The notes: a model not told the origin generated them from the sequence alone. A DNA stretch of 64,000 nt from Rhodoplanes sp. Z2-YC6860 (GCF_001579845.1 NZ_CP007440.1:7834029-7898028), one strand, 5' to 3'; shown: positions 26,985 through 35,983, numbered from the stretch's first letter. Program-made: numbers and translations.

Positions 26985-27186
26985 ATCGTCCTCCCTGAGG
27001 GGTGTTCTGCCCCTTTGAACACGAGTGTGCCGTTGCGCCGCGTATCGCACAAGGGGTCACGTAAATCCCACGATACGGTACAGCGCTGATTCTATTATGG
27101 ATTTGGTTATGTCACCCGAAGTGGTGACACCGGACAGTCGATCGTCGACGATGGCGCGAAGACGCTCGCGCGCGCCTCGCGGCCGG

Positions 27187-27945
27187 TTACTTCCGCACCA
27201 TCAGCAGCGGATTGGCGGTCTGCGGCACGCGCTGCCATTTGCCGCCGTCTTCGCCTTCCTCGAAGCGCCAGGACTGGCCGTTCGCGGCGCGCAGCACGAT
27301 CTCGCCGCGGTCCATCTGCCAAGTCACCGGCGCGAAGCGCGTGATCACCGGATCGCAGCCCGGCTGGATGCGCAGCGCGAACTCCTCGCCGGACGGCGTA
27401 CTGGTCAGCGATAGCCCGCAGATCGCGCGGCCGGTGCGGCGGATCACCGACCATTCGCCGGTGATCTGCTCGGCGGTCTTCGGAGCGGGCCCAAGCGACG
27501 AGGCGTTCTGGATGAACATGATGCCCTCGCCCGGCTTCGGCGCTTCGAAGATGCCGCTTTCGACTTCGTTGAACTCCAGAACTGAGGCGCCCTGTGCGTC
27601 GAGCAGTTTCAGAAAATCATTTTCGCTGTACTGCCAGGCGACCACGTCCTTCACGAACGGAAACAGGTTCAAGCAAGCCGGATCGAATTCGACGCGCTTG
27701 CCGACGCGGTTCGCCTCGTTGCGCAAGGTGATCGAACAGGTCTTTTCGCGGTCGGCGTTGGAAAATTCCCAGGTGCCGACCACGGTGCGCGGCGCCGCGG
27801 GTGGCGGCGCGTCGGCCGTTGGCGCATCCGGCATGGTCACCGGCGGATCGGGCATCGTCACCGGTGGATCGGCCGCCTGCTGCGCGGCCAGCGGTGCGGC
27901 GAATGCCATCAAAGCGATCAGGGCAGCAGGCAGGATCCGGATCAT
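27187..27945 (-). CDS. Secreted AprI/Inh-family metalloprotease inhibitor with two tandem Inh domains
   Basis: A 252-residue exported protein. A signal peptide (LPAALIALMAFAAPLAAQQ) is followed by a Pro-rich linker with a doubled PPVTMPD and then two Inh beta-barrel domains, about 54-145 and 157-240. Each opens with GTWEFS or GEWSVI and has one cysteine pair, 70/91 and 176/197, with identical 21-residue spacing. Inh proteins of Erwinia and Pseudomonas have one domain and protect the periplasm from serralysin proteases. The duplication is unusual and no serralysin gene is in the window. Its stop is 135 bp from the TRAP operon start region. Confidence 0.82.
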   Translation of the reverse strand: MIRILPAALIALMAFAAPLAAQQAADPPVTMPDPPVTMPDAPTADAPPPAAPRTVVGTWEFSNADREKTCSITLRNEANRVGKRVEFDPACLNLFPFVKDVVAWQYSENDFLKLLDAQGASVLEFNEVESGIFEAPKPGEGIMFIQNASSLGPAPKTAEQITGEWSVIRRTGRAICGLSLTSTPSGEEFALRIQPGCDPVITRFAPVTWQMDRGEIVLRAANGQSWRFEEGEDGGKWQRVPQTANPLLMVRK

Positions 27946-27957
27946 CCGGGGAAAATA

Positions 27958-28938
27958 TCACGACCGCTTCTGTGGCGGCCAGGGTGTCTCGGGCACCGGC
28001 GACAGCAGCGGCTTACCAGCGCCCCAGGCCAGGAGATTGTCGACCACGAGCTGCTCCATCTTCTGCCGGGTGAAAACCGACGAGGAGCCGAGATGCGGGA
28101 ACAGCACGATGTTGTCCATCTCCATGTATTCCTTCGGCACCTCGGGCTCATTGACGAACACGTCGAGACCTGCCGAATGAATCGTCTTGTCCCTGAGAGC
28201 CTTGATCAGCGCCGCGTCGTCAACCACGGTGCCGCGTGACATATTGATGACGATGCCGCGCGGTCCCAGCGCCGCCAGCACCTCGGCGTTGATCAGATGC
28301 TTGGTCGATGGCCCGCCCGGCGTGATCGCAATCAGCGTGTCGACGTCACGCGCCATGTCGACGAGCTTGCCATAGTACTTGTAGCTGACGCCGGCCTGCG
28401 GATTGCGGCTGTGATAGACCACCGGCACGCCGAAGCCTTCGAGCCGACGCGCGATCGCCCTGCCGATGCGCCCAAGACCGATCATGCCGACGGTGCGGTC
28501 GCGCAGTGTGGCACGGCTCAGCGGATACTGGCCCTGCACCCATTTGCCGGCGCGCAGAAAGCGCTCGGCCCGCGAGAACTCGCGTACGGTGCAAAGCAGA
28601 AGCCCCAGCGCGGTGTCGGCGACCTCCTCGTTCAGCACCTCGGGCGTGTTGCACACGACGATCTTGTGATCGACCGCGTACTTCACGTCGATGTTGTCGT
28701 AGCCGACGCCGAAGCTCGAGACCATTTCGAGCTTGGGGAAGCGCGCCATCACATCGGCCCGCATGGTGTCGGGCGCGCCGGTCACCGCCGCGGCGCGGAC
28801 GTTGCCGCCGACCTTGCCGATGATCGTTTCGGCATCGCCGCCCTTCGGCAGCACATGCAGATTGAACGGCCCGCTGAGGCCGTCGACGATCAGCTTCTTC
28901 GGCACTCCGATCAGCACCACATCGGCTTTGTCCGACAT
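27958..28938 (-). CDS. D-isomer-specific 2-hydroxyacid dehydrogenase
   Basis: A 326-residue NAD(P)-dependent dehydrogenase of the glyoxylate/hydroxypyruvate reductase type. It interconverts 2-oxo and D-2-hydroxy acids. The Rossmann motif is in GMIGLGRIGRAIARRLEGFGVPVVYHSR, substrate-binding VGYDNID and catalytic residues in NMSRGTVVDD and FPHLGSSS (His) are present. ATG 28938 is chosen for AGGAG 7 bases upstream; a frame running back to 29094 adds unrelated residues. The next gene on the plus strand is another dehydrogenase, divergent. Specific substrate unknown. Confidence 0.92.
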   Translation of the reverse strand: MSDKADVVLIGVPKKLIVDGLSGPFNLHVLPKGGDAETIIGKVGGNVRAAAVTGAPDTMRADVMARFPKLEMVSSFGVGYDNIDVKYAVDHKIVVCNTPEVLNEEVADTALGLLLCTVREFSRAERFLRAGKWVQGQYPLSRATLRDRTVGMIGLGRIGRAIARRLEGFGVPVVYHSRNPQAGVSYKYYGKLVDMARDVDTLIAITPGGPSTKHLINAEVLAALGPRGIVINMSRGTVVDDAALIKALRDKTIHSAGLDVFVNEPEVPKEYMEMDNIVLFPHLGSSSVFTRQKMEQLVVDNLLAWGAGKPLLSPVPETPWPPQKRS

Positions 28939-29127
28939 CGCCCACTCCTGTATTTTTCGGCCTTTTAACGTGCATGTTCGGCGCCAAATCTCAAGCCATG
29001 CAGCGCATTTCGTCGCGGTCTGGGAGCATCCTGCCCACGTTGCGGCGGCGCGTGGGGCCGTGCTAGCAAAACCCCAACTTTCAACCCGCGTCACAAAACA
29101 TCGCGCGTCACATCAAGGGAGTTCGGC

Positions 29128-30084
29128 ATGGCTGCAAGCACGCAACGGATAGGCTGGATCGGAATGGGCCGCATGGGCTATCCGATGGCCGAGCGGCTTC
29201 TGAAGGCCGGATATGACGTCTCCATCTGGAATCGGACGCGCTCCAAGGCCGAGCCGCTGGCCAAGCTCGGCGGCAAGATCGTCGACAAGCCGTCCGACCT
29301 CGCCGAGACCGACATCGTGTTCTCCATCGTCGCCGAGGGCAAGGATGTCGAGCAGGTCTATTTCGGCAAGGACGGCGTGCTCTCGGGCAACAAGACGCCG
29401 GGCGTGTTCGTCGACTGCTCGACCATCGCGGTCGAGGAATCGGTCGAGATCAGGAAGCGCCTGAGCGACCGCAAGGCCGACTTCGTCTGCGCGCCGGTGA
29501 GCGGCAACGCCAAGGTGATCAAGGCCGGCAAGCTCAGCTCCGTGTGCTCGGGCCCGAAGGCGGCCTTCGACAAGGCCGAGGCGATGATCAAGGTGTTCGC
29601 GCCGAAGGGCGTTTCTTACGTCGGCGAGGGCGAACTCGCCCGCGTCTGCAAGATCGCGCACAACGTGATGCTCGGCGTCGTGATCCAGAACCTGATCGAG
29701 ATCACGCTGCTGGTGAACAAGATGGGCGTGCCGCGTCACGCCTTCCTGTCGTTCCTCAACAACGGCGTGATGGGCTCGATGTTCACGGCCTACAAGTCGC
29801 CGGCGCTGGTCAATCTCGACTGGACCACGACGTTCACGCCGGAGCTTCTCCGCAAGGACCTCGACCTCGGCCTCGCGCTCGCCGACAATATCGACGTACC
29901 GATGCCGATCACGGCGGCGACACGCGCGATCCTGCAGATGCACATGGGCCACGCCATGCTGCAGAAGAATCCGGAAGAGTATCTCGCCAAGGACTTCGCC
30001 ACGCTGATGGAGACCATGGCGCTGTCGGCCGGCATGAAGCTCGAGAGCGAGAACAAGCCGGTGCCGACCGGATTGGAAAACTAG
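29128..30084 (+). CDS. NAD(P)-dependent beta-hydroxyacid dehydrogenase (3-hydroxyisobutyrate dehydrogenase family)
   Basis: A 318-residue dehydrogenase of the 3-hydroxyisobutyrate/tartronate semialdehyde reductase family. The dinucleotide motif is IGWIGMGRMGYPMAERLLKAGYDVSIWNRT, with Asn-Arg at the cofactor 2' site favouring NADP. FVDCSTIAVEES, the substrate loop APVSGNAKVIKAGKLSSVCSG, and the helix with the catalytic Lys (ARVCKIAHNVMLGVVIQNLIEITLLVNKMG) follow the family plan. AAGGGAG precedes the ATG. It is divergent from the D-2-hydroxyacid dehydrogenase, so the two may act on related hydroxy acids. Substrate not determined. Confidence 0.91.
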   Translation: MAASTQRIGWIGMGRMGYPMAERLLKAGYDVSIWNRTRSKAEPLAKLGGKIVDKPSDLAETDIVFSIVAEGKDVEQVYFGKDGVLSGNKTPGVFVDCSTIAVEESVEIRKRLSDRKADFVCAPVSGNAKVIKAGKLSSVCSGPKAAFDKAEAMIKVFAPKGVSYVGEGELARVCKIAHNVMLGVVIQNLIEITLLVNKMGVPRHAFLSFLNNGVMGSMFTAYKSPALVNLDWTTTFTPELLRKDLDLGLALADNIDVPMPITAATRAILQMHMGHAMLQKNPEEYLAKDFATLMETMALSAGMKLESENKPVPTGLEN

Positions 30085-30181
30085 GCTGTCAAGCCGACAC
30101 AAACGCCGGGTATGATCGGGCGCCGGACTTGATCCGGCGCCGCCACTGAAAGATCGCCGCATCGCGGCCGCAGCGTGCCCG

Positions 30182-30994
30182 ATGACCGATGGACCGACCC
30201 AGCCCAGGAATATCCTGACCGCGCGGGCACTGATGCTCGGCGACCGTATCGACACGGTCGGGCTCGAACGCAACGACGTGCTCTCGACCCAGCCGCTGGC
30301 GTTTCGCACCGGCAGCGGCGGCATCGTCACGCTCTATCGTTATGGCGTGGCGGTGCTGATCGGCATGTCGGCGCTGGAGGAGGATGAGGTCATCCGCCAG
30401 CTCGAAGGGCGGATCATCCGGCCGACCAAGCGGCGCGAGGAAGAATCGACGCGCATCGAGGTCGCACCCGACAAGGACGAACAGATCCTGCCGGGCGGCA
30501 CGGTGGTGCTGAAAACGCTGACCAACGAGCACGCCTTGCTGATCGCCGACGCGCTCGCGACCAGCGTGATCCTCGCTCATGACGAACGCAACGTCGCGGC
30601 AGTGTTCGACGTGATCGAGCCGCTGGCGCGGCAACTGGCCGAGCGCGGCCGCACGCCGGGCAGCCGCCGCTCCATCCTCAAGCACATCGGCAATGCGTTG
30701 CTGGTGCAGCAGCGCGTTTCGGGGCTCGTGGCGGTCGCCGAAAAGCCCGACGTATTGTGGGAACGGCCGCAGCTCGAACGGCTCTATGCCCGGCTGGAAG
30801 ACGAATACGAGTTGAAGGAGCGCGCCGATGTGCTCACCCGAAAGCTCACGGTGATCTCCGACACCGCCCAGGCGCTGGCCGATATCATCGACACCGAGCG
30901 CTCGCTGCGGCTCGAATTCATCATCGTCATCCTGATCCTGTTCGAGATTCTGATCGCCGGTTATCAGATTTTGTGGCTACACTCGCCCGCATAG
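30182..30994 (+). CDS. RMD1/YagE family (DUF155) protein with C-terminal membrane anchor
   Basis: A 270-residue protein of the RMD1/DUF155 family, found in fungi (Rmd1, Rmd8), mitochondria and bacteria. Family features are the N-terminal GSGGIVTLYRYGVAVLIGMSALEEDEVIRQL, the central ALLIADALATSVILAHDE, and the C-terminal RADVLTRKLTVISDTAQALADIIDTERSLRLEFIIVILILFEILIAGYQ, which ends in one transmembrane helix. The bulk should face the cytoplasm. Human RMND1 supports mitochondrial translation, but the bacterial role is unknown. It precedes an ABC-type binding protein gene by 55 bp on the same strand. Confidence 0.87.
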   Translation: MTDGPTQPRNILTARALMLGDRIDTVGLERNDVLSTQPLAFRTGSGGIVTLYRYGVAVLIGMSALEEDEVIRQLEGRIIRPTKRREEESTRIEVAPDKDEQILPGGTVVLKTLTNEHALLIADALATSVILAHDERNVAAVFDVIEPLARQLAERGRTPGSRRSILKHIGNALLVQQRVSGLVAVAEKPDVLWERPQLERLYARLEDEYELKERADVLTRKLTVISDTAQALADIIDTERSLRLEFIIVILILFEILIAGYQILWLHSPA

Positions 30995-31049
30995 GGTGCG
31001 CCGGAGTGGGAACTCTGAGAGGCGGCGCGCCACAGAGCGGGAGGCTGTC

Positions 31050-31910
31050 ATGCGGCGCGCCACACTGGCTGTCATTGCGCTCGTTCTCAGCCTGGGCGTC
31101 ATAACGGATCATGCGCAGGCGCAAGGCGGCCGGCTGAAGACGATCGCGGCCAGCAAGACGATCAAAATCGCGCATCGCACCGACGCGTTGCCGTTCTCCT
31201 TCATCGATCACGACAAGGAGGTTGCCGGCTACACCGTCGATGTCTGCAAGGCGGTGGTCGCCTCGCTGCAGCAACAGCTCAAGCTGCAGACGCTCAAGAT
31301 CGAATGGGTGCCGGTGACCACGCAGAACCGGTTCGATGCAATCGCCAATGGCCAGGCCGATCTCGAATGCGGCGCCAGCACCGTGACGCTCTCCCGCATG
31401 AAGGATGTCGACTTCTCGAACACCATCTTCGTCGAAAGCACCGGTCTGGCCGTCAATGCATCCGCCTCGGTGAACAAGCTTCAGGACCTTTCAGGCAAGA
31501 AGATCGCGGTGATCTCGGGCACCAGCAACGAAAAGGCCATGGCTGCAAAGAATCAAGAGATGCAGCTCAACGCCACGCTGGTGCCGATGAAAGACCGTGA
31601 CGCGGCCGTCGTCGCGCTCGAACGCGGCGACGTTGACGCCTTTGCCAGCGACAAGCTGCTGCTGTACGGCGCGGAGTTCAAGAACCCGCAGGCTGTGCAC
31701 GCGCTGTCCGATGACCTTTCGATCGAACCCTATGCGATCGCGCTGCCGCGCGGCGATTGGGAGCTCAGGCTCGCCGTCAACACGGCGCTTGCCGAGCTTT
31801 TCCGCAGCGGCGATGTCAAAAAGATCTTCGGCGTGTGGTTCGGCCAGCTGGGGCTCCGGCCAGGCGCACTCCTCGAATCGGTCTATCAGCTCGGGGCCGT
31901 AGCGAAGTAA
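31050..31910 (+). CDS. Amino-acid-type ABC transporter solute-binding protein (SBP_bac_3)
   Basis: A 286-residue periplasmic binding protein of the polar amino acid class. It has a signal peptide (TLAVIALVLSLGVITDHAQAQ), then ASKTIKIAHRTDALPFSFIDHDKEVAGYTVDVCKAVV and the hinge segment IANGQADLECGASTVTLSRMKDVDFSNTIF. KKIAVISGTSNEKAM and FASDKLLLYGAEFKNP make up lobe 2. ATG 31050 follows GGGAGG; an earlier in-frame ATG (30996) overlaps the previous gene's stop. Relatives bind glutamate, aspartate or cystine. No permease or ATPase is in the neighbourhood, so it is an orphan component. Confidence 0.9.
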   Translation: MRRATLAVIALVLSLGVITDHAQAQGGRLKTIAASKTIKIAHRTDALPFSFIDHDKEVAGYTVDVCKAVVASLQQQLKLQTLKIEWVPVTTQNRFDAIANGQADLECGASTVTLSRMKDVDFSNTIFVESTGLAVNASASVNKLQDLSGKKIAVISGTSNEKAMAAKNQEMQLNATLVPMKDRDAAVVALERGDVDAFASDKLLLYGAEFKNPQAVHALSDDLSIEPYAIALPRGDWELRLAVNTALAELFRSGDVKKIFGVWFGQLGLRPGALLESVYQLGAVAK

Positions 31911-31993
31911 CGCCGCCCCCCGATTGACGACGACGCAATTCTCGTCACTCTATCGGCGCTCATTTTTCTCAATCGATCTCACGAGGAAACGTC

Positions 31994-32395
31994 ATGCGTC
32001 AGAAGCCCGCCCTCACCTCCGCCGATGCCCACAAGATGATGGATGCCTGCAAGGCCGAGGCCCAGAAGAACAAATGGAATGTCGCCATCGCGATCGTCGA
32101 CGACAGCGGCTCGGTGATCCTGCTGGAGCGGCTCGACGGCTGCGGCGCGATCAGCTCGGACGTGGCGGTGAAGAAGGCGCAGACCGCGGCGCTGACCAAG
32201 CGGCCGACCAAGTTCTTCGAGGACCGGGTCAAAGAGCGGCCGGGCTTCGTCACCTTCCCGACGCCGGGCGTGATGTTCCAGGGCGGGCTCCCGCTCGTGC
32301 ATCAGAACGAGTGCGTCGGTGCGATCGGTGTGTCCGGCGTGCAGTCGCACGAGGACGAGCAGGTCGCTCAGGCCGGCGTGAACGTGTTGGGTTGA
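31994..32395 (+). CDS. GlcG/HbpS family protein (DUF336)
   Basis: A 133-residue protein of the GlcG/HbpS (DUF336) family. Members include heme-binding HbpS of Streptomyces and GlcG of the glycolate operon; most are of unclear function. The whole sequence follows the family pattern: LTSADAHKMMDACKAEAQKNKWNVAIAIVDDSGSVILLERLDG, AVKKAQTAALTKRPTKFFED, PGVMFQGGLPLVHQNECVGAIGVSGVQSHEDEQVAQAGV. No signal peptide is present. GAGGAAAC precedes the ATG. It stands alone; no glycolate oxidase genes are adjacent. Heme binding is only a possibility. Confidence 0.88.
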   Translation: MRQKPALTSADAHKMMDACKAEAQKNKWNVAIAIVDDSGSVILLERLDGCGAISSDVAVKKAQTAALTKRPTKFFEDRVKERPGFVTFPTPGVMFQGGLPLVHQNECVGAIGVSGVQSHEDEQVAQAGVNVLG

Positions 32396-32445
32396 AGTGC
32401 TCGGTTAAACGGCGATTTGTTGCACCATTGGTGCCATGCAGGCGG

Positions 32446-32577
32446 TGTCATGCCCGGGCCGGCGCGTAGCGCCGTGACCCGGGCATCCATGACCTTCGTC
32501 AGTCAATGACAGTCTTACGTTCGACTTCCGCCGCCGAGCCAGGGTCATGGATCGCCGGGTCAAGCCCGGCGATGACA
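32446..32577. repeat. Composite dispersed palindrome, type B (copy 2)
   Basis: A 132-bp intergenic element between convergent genes. The left hairpin is GTCATGCCCGGGCC...GACCCGGGCATCCATGA and the right one TCATGGATCGCCGGGTCAAGCCCGGCGATGAC; the centre has ACAGTCTTACGTTCGAC. It shares its ends and the CTTACG centre with the other type B copies. It may end transcription in both directions. Confidence 0.82.
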
Positions 32578-32611
32578 GCGGAGTGCGAGGCGATAGCCGC
32601 GCAAAAATCTT

Positions 32612-33601
32612 TCAAACCTTGAAGCTCTTCAGCACTTGCGCCGGAAACAGCTCTTCCGGCGTCAGCTTCCGATGCAAGACACCCTGCTCGAAGGCGTATT
32701 GCAAAAACGCCTCCAGCGTCGTGCGGTTCTGCTCGACACCGTTCGGCATCAGGTCCGGGCCGACCACGTCCTGCATCCGCTTCATGAATTCGTAAGCCCA
32801 CGGCAGCGGCAGAACCGAGCTGGTGCCGGACAACACGCGTTCGACGCTGCGCCGCCGCGCCTCCTCGAACGCACGGAACAGATTCACCGCCATCCATGGA
32901 TTGCGTTCGATGACGTCACGCTTGAACGCGATCGTGTGCATGATCGGATAGATGCCGGTCTCCTTGACGTATTTCATCTCGATGTCGAGGTAGTCCGGAA
33001 ACAGCCGCACGATATCCGGATGGCCGTCCTCGAAGCACTTCGGCGCGTGCGCCGCCAGCGCCGCATCGATCTCGCCCGAGATCAGCATTCCGCCGAGGCT
33101 CTTGTCCGGCCGTGACTCGTATTTGATGCCGGGCGGCAGCTTCAGCTTCACCTTTTCCTGCCGGCCAGGCTGATCGACGCCCGCCTGGACCCAGTGGATC
33201 GAGGCGAGATCGACGCCGTATTGGTGCTGGATGAAGCCGCGCGAATAGACCGAAGCGGTCTGCGCCCATTCCGGAATGCCGATGCGCTTGCCGGCGAGGT
33301 CTTCCGGCTTCTTCACCGGACCCTTGCGATTGATATAGACCGACGAGTGCCGCGGCACGCGCGACGGAAACACCGGGATCGCAACGAGCGGCGAATTGCC
33401 CTGCGACACCAGCGAGCAGTATTTCGCCATCGAGACTTCGGAGACGTCGAAGTCGAAATAGTTGAACTGCCGGAAAAAGATTTCCTCGATCTGCAGCATG
33501 AGCACGGTCAGGTCGACGCCTTCGACCGGCACGCGGCCGGTGACCAGCTCGTTGATATGCTCGTAGTGGCTGGTGGCCAGGGTGAGAGGCAATTTGCTCA
33601 A
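32612..33601 (-). CDS. 4,5-dihydroxyphthalate decarboxylase-like / ABC-type substrate-binding-fold protein
   Basis: A 329-residue protein similar to Pht5-type 4,5-dihydroxyphthalate decarboxylases, which share the periplasmic-binding-protein fold. Characteristic are LATSHYEHINELVTGRVPVEGVDLTVL at the start, FDVSEVSMAKYCSLVSQG, PVFPSRVPRHSSVYIN and GKRIGIPEWAQTASVYSRGFIQHQYGVD. No signal peptide is present, which favours a cytosolic enzyme over an exported binding protein. Translation probably starts at TTG 33601, with AGGAG 8 bases upstream. It neighbours an FAH hydrolase and an extradiol dioxygenase, which fits aromatic acid breakdown. The substrate is inferred. Confidence 0.78.
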   Translation of the reverse strand: MSKLPLTLATSHYEHINELVTGRVPVEGVDLTVLMLQIEEIFFRQFNYFDFDVSEVSMAKYCSLVSQGNSPLVAIPVFPSRVPRHSSVYINRKGPVKKPEDLAGKRIGIPEWAQTASVYSRGFIQHQYGVDLASIHWVQAGVDQPGRQEKVKLKLPPGIKYESRPDKSLGGMLISGEIDAALAAHAPKCFEDGHPDIVRLFPDYLDIEMKYVKETGIYPIMHTIAFKRDVIERNPWMAVNLFRAFEEARRRSVERVLSGTSSVLPLPWAYEFMKRMQDVVGPDLMPNGVEQNRTTLEAFLQYAFEQGVLHRKLTPEELFPAQVLKSFKV

Positions 33602-33632
33602 GTCACGACTCCTACAGCGAATACAAATTTAT

Positions 33633-33755
33633 GCCCCGTCATCCTGAGGTGCGAGCGTAGCGAGCCTCGAAGGATGCACGGCCCCGCAGTCGCGCCAGCC
33701 GGGCCGTCGACCCTTCGAGGCTCGGCCTGCGGCCGAGCGCCTCAGGGTGACGGGG
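33633..33755. repeat. Dispersed palindromic repeat, type C
   Basis: A 123-bp element with outer arms CCCCGTCATCCTGAGG and CCTCAGGGTGACGGGG and inner arms GAGCCTCGAAGGATG and CGACCCTTCGAGGCTC. Both pairs can form nested hairpins. No reading frame of note. Comparable elements are common between genes in Rhizobiales genomes (from memory). Confidence 0.82.
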
Positions 33756-33780
33756 ATGGATCAGCGACCGCGGCGAAATC

Positions 33781-34746
33781 TCAAATCGCTCCCGTCGCGG
33801 TCGGACCGCCTTGCGGGCGATGCCGCTTCACGGCATCCGGATTGGTCGAGTCGACGCCCATATAGACGCCGCGCTCCCAGCTGCGCTTCAGCGGATCGCG
33901 CACCTTCAGCGACATCTTGCCGATGCCGACCACCTCGATGTCCACGGTCTCGCCGTCCTGCAGGAAGCCCAGGCCTTCGTGATTGGTGCCGCAGGCGATC
34001 AGATCGCCCGAATTCATCGTCATCACCGTGGTGGCCCATTCGACGAGCTCCGGCACGCGGTGCTCCATGTCGTCGGTGTTGTAGTTGTGGCGGAGCTGGC
34101 CGTCGTTCCAGAAGCGGATGACGAGATCGTTGGGATCCTTCACCTCGTCGGCCGTGGCGATGCACGGGCCGATCGGCGCGAACGTATCGAACGACTTGCC
34201 GAGCCAGCTCGTCAGCGGCGTTGCCGGCCAGGTGCGGCGGCCCTGCTCGCGCGCCGACACGTCGATCAGACTGGTGTAGCCGAACACGGCCTTCTTCCAG
34301 TCGGCGGCCTTTACCATCTTGGCCGGGCCCTTCATCACCAGCGCGAGCTCGGCTTCGTGCATGAAGGCCCACGGCACGGTGTATTCCGGCAGCACGATGG
34401 TGTCGCCCGGGCCGATCACGGCGTCCGGGTTCTTCATGAACATGTTGAGCGGCCGCGCCTCGCGTTGGGCGTGCTCCCAATAGTTGGCGATGCAGCAGAG
34501 GATCTTGCCGGGCCGCGGCAGTGGCGCCTTGAGCTGCACCTTGTCGGCCGCAACGGCCGCGCCGTCCTTGGCGAGCTTTTCGAGCGTTGGCCGCAGGCTA
34601 TCGAAGTCGTCGATAATGCCCTGCATCGTGAGCTGCGGCGTCGTGCCCTTCCGCACCGCGCCCGAAATGTCGACGATGCCCCGGTCGGTCATCAGGCCAG
34701 GAGCGACCTCGGCGTTCCCCGCCGACTGAAACAGCACAAGCTTCAC
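33781..34746 (-). CDS. Fumarylacetoacetate hydrolase family protein
   Basis: A 321-residue FAH-fold hydrolase or isomerase. Such enzymes cleave or decarboxylate ring-opened aromatic intermediates, for example acylpyruvates. The C-terminal catalytic domain shows KILCCIANYWEHA, the metal-ligand run EYTVPWAFMHEAELALVMKGPAK with its Glu-x-Glu pair, and FGYTSLIDVSAREQGRRTWP, then SFDTFAPIGPCIATADEVKDPND. GTG 34746 follows GGGAGGA by about 5 bases and is the preferred start. It is divergent from an extradiol dioxygenase 184 bp away, which fits a meta-cleavage pathway. Exact reaction unknown. Confidence 0.9.
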   Translation of the reverse strand: MKLVLFQSAGNAEVAPGLMTDRGIVDISGAVRKGTTPQLTMQGIIDDFDSLRPTLEKLAKDGAAVAADKVQLKAPLPRPGKILCCIANYWEHAQREARPLNMFMKNPDAVIGPGDTIVLPEYTVPWAFMHEAELALVMKGPAKMVKAADWKKAVFGYTSLIDVSAREQGRRTWPATPLTSWLGKSFDTFAPIGPCIATADEVKDPNDLVIRFWNDGQLRHNYNTDDMEHRVPELVEWATTVMTMNSGDLIACGTNHEGLGFLQDGETVDIEVVGIGKMSLKVRDPLKRSWERGVYMGVDSTNPDAVKRHRPQGGPTATGAI

Positions 34747-34930
34747 GAATTCCTCCCATTTTTTGTCGCGGCGGAATACAGCACATTGCCCAAAACCCGG
34801 CCAGCCGCCACCACCGGCGCATATCTGGCCTGTCGTAACGACCAAATTGCCTTTTAACCGGCGGGTGCGTTATCGTTCCGCTATGCGGGGCGATCCTTAG
34901 AAACGCCTCCCGTCCACGGGTGAGGAAACC

Positions 34931-35878
34931 ATGGCTGTCATCAAGGTCACCGATATTGCTTATGTCCGGCTGCGCTCGCCGGACCTCGATCTCCAGGCCG
35001 AATTCCTGGACAACTTCGGACTGGCGCCGAGCTCCAAGAGCAGCAAGGCGCTGTACTATCGCGGCACCGATCCGGTGCATCACGTCCACATCACCGAAAA
35101 GGGCGATCCGAAGTTCGTCGCCGTCGGCTATCACGCGGCGAGCGAAGACGACCTCAAGACGCTCGCCAAGGCGCCGGGCGCGACCGGCATCGAGAACATG
35201 GACGAGCCCGGCGGCGGCAAACGCGTGCGGCTCACCGAGCCGAACGGCTATCAGATCGAAGTGGTCTGGGGCATGGACAAGGTTCCGGAAATTCCGGCGC
35301 CGCGTCAGCTGCTCAACTCCGGTTACGCACCGCTCGCCCGCGCCGGCGATCTGATGCGCATTCAGAAGGGTCCGTCGCGGGTCAAACGCGTCGCACATGC
35401 GGTGCTCGGCACGCCGAAGGTGAAGGAGACCGTCAACTGGTTCCGCCACCATCTCGGCTTCATCTGCTCCGACGACGTCTATGCCGGCGAGAAGGAGAAC
35501 CTGATCGGCTCGTTCAACCGCATCGACGGCGGCGACACCTTCGTCGACCACCACGTGTTCTTCGCTATCAACCACGGCCATGCCGGCCTGAACCACGTGT
35601 CGTTCGAGGTGGCGGACATGGACGACGTGTTCATGGGCCACCAGCACCTGCGCGACACCGGCAAGTACGAGCACATGTGGGGCATCGGCCGGCATCTGCT
35701 CGGCAGCCAGGTCTACGATTACTGGGCCGATCCGTGGCGGCGCGTGCACGAGCATTGGGCCGACAGCGACCGGCTCAACGTCAAGAACGGCTCGAACCTG
35801 CTCTCGGCCGAAGAGGCGCTGGTGTCGCAATGGGGCGACCCGCCGCCGCAGAAGTTCATTGAACACGTCAGCATCTGA
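34931..35878 (+). CDS. Two-domain VOC extradiol ring-cleavage dioxygenase
   Basis: A 315-residue type I extradiol dioxygenase built of two vicinal-oxygen-chelate domains (about 1-120 and 150-280). The Fe(II) triad of the C-terminal domain is complete: His156 (VKRVAHAVLG), His222 (GLNHVSFEV) and Glu274 (RRVHEHW). Family members open catechols next to the hydroxyls. The last ligand sits in an unusual DPWRRVHEHW context. It is divergent from the FAH hydrolase and 127 bp upstream of an amidohydrolase, which together suggest ring opening and further breakdown. A strong terminator follows at 35900. The natural catechol is unknown. Confidence 0.9.
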   Translation: MAVIKVTDIAYVRLRSPDLDLQAEFLDNFGLAPSSKSSKALYYRGTDPVHHVHITEKGDPKFVAVGYHAASEDDLKTLAKAPGATGIENMDEPGGGKRVRLTEPNGYQIEVVWGMDKVPEIPAPRQLLNSGYAPLARAGDLMRIQKGPSRVKRVAHAVLGTPKVKETVNWFRHHLGFICSDDVYAGEKENLIGSFNRIDGGDTFVDHHVFFAINHGHAGLNHVSFEVADMDDVFMGHQHLRDTGKYEHMWGIGRHLLGSQVYDYWADPWRRVHEHWADSDRLNVKNGSNLLSAEEALVSQWGDPPPQKFIEHVSI

Positions 35879-35899
35879 CGTTTAAGACACGTGCAGTCC

Positions 35900-35934
35900 G
35901 ATGGCCGGGCCGGTAGCCCGGCCATCGTCTTTTT
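35900..35934 (+). terminator. Rho-independent terminator after the dioxygenase
   Basis: GATGGCCGGGC (35900-35910) and GCCCGGCCATC (35916-35926) form a perfect 11-bp stem with a 5-base loop, followed by GTCTTTTT. A textbook intrinsic terminator 21 bases after the dioxygenase stop. Confidence 0.92.
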
Positions 35935-35983
35935 GCGCATGTCCCGGAAAAGTGGGCACCGGTTTTCCGAAAAGGACATGCGC
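35935..35983. repeat. Short dispersed palindrome (49 bp)
   Basis: Arms GCGCATGTCC and GGACATGCGC enclose CGGAAAAGTGGGCACCGG and TTTTCCGAAAA, giving a nested hairpin. It lies immediately after a terminator and before the amidohydrolase start. From memory it matches a small palindrome found in many Rhizobiales intergenic regions. Confidence 0.8.
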
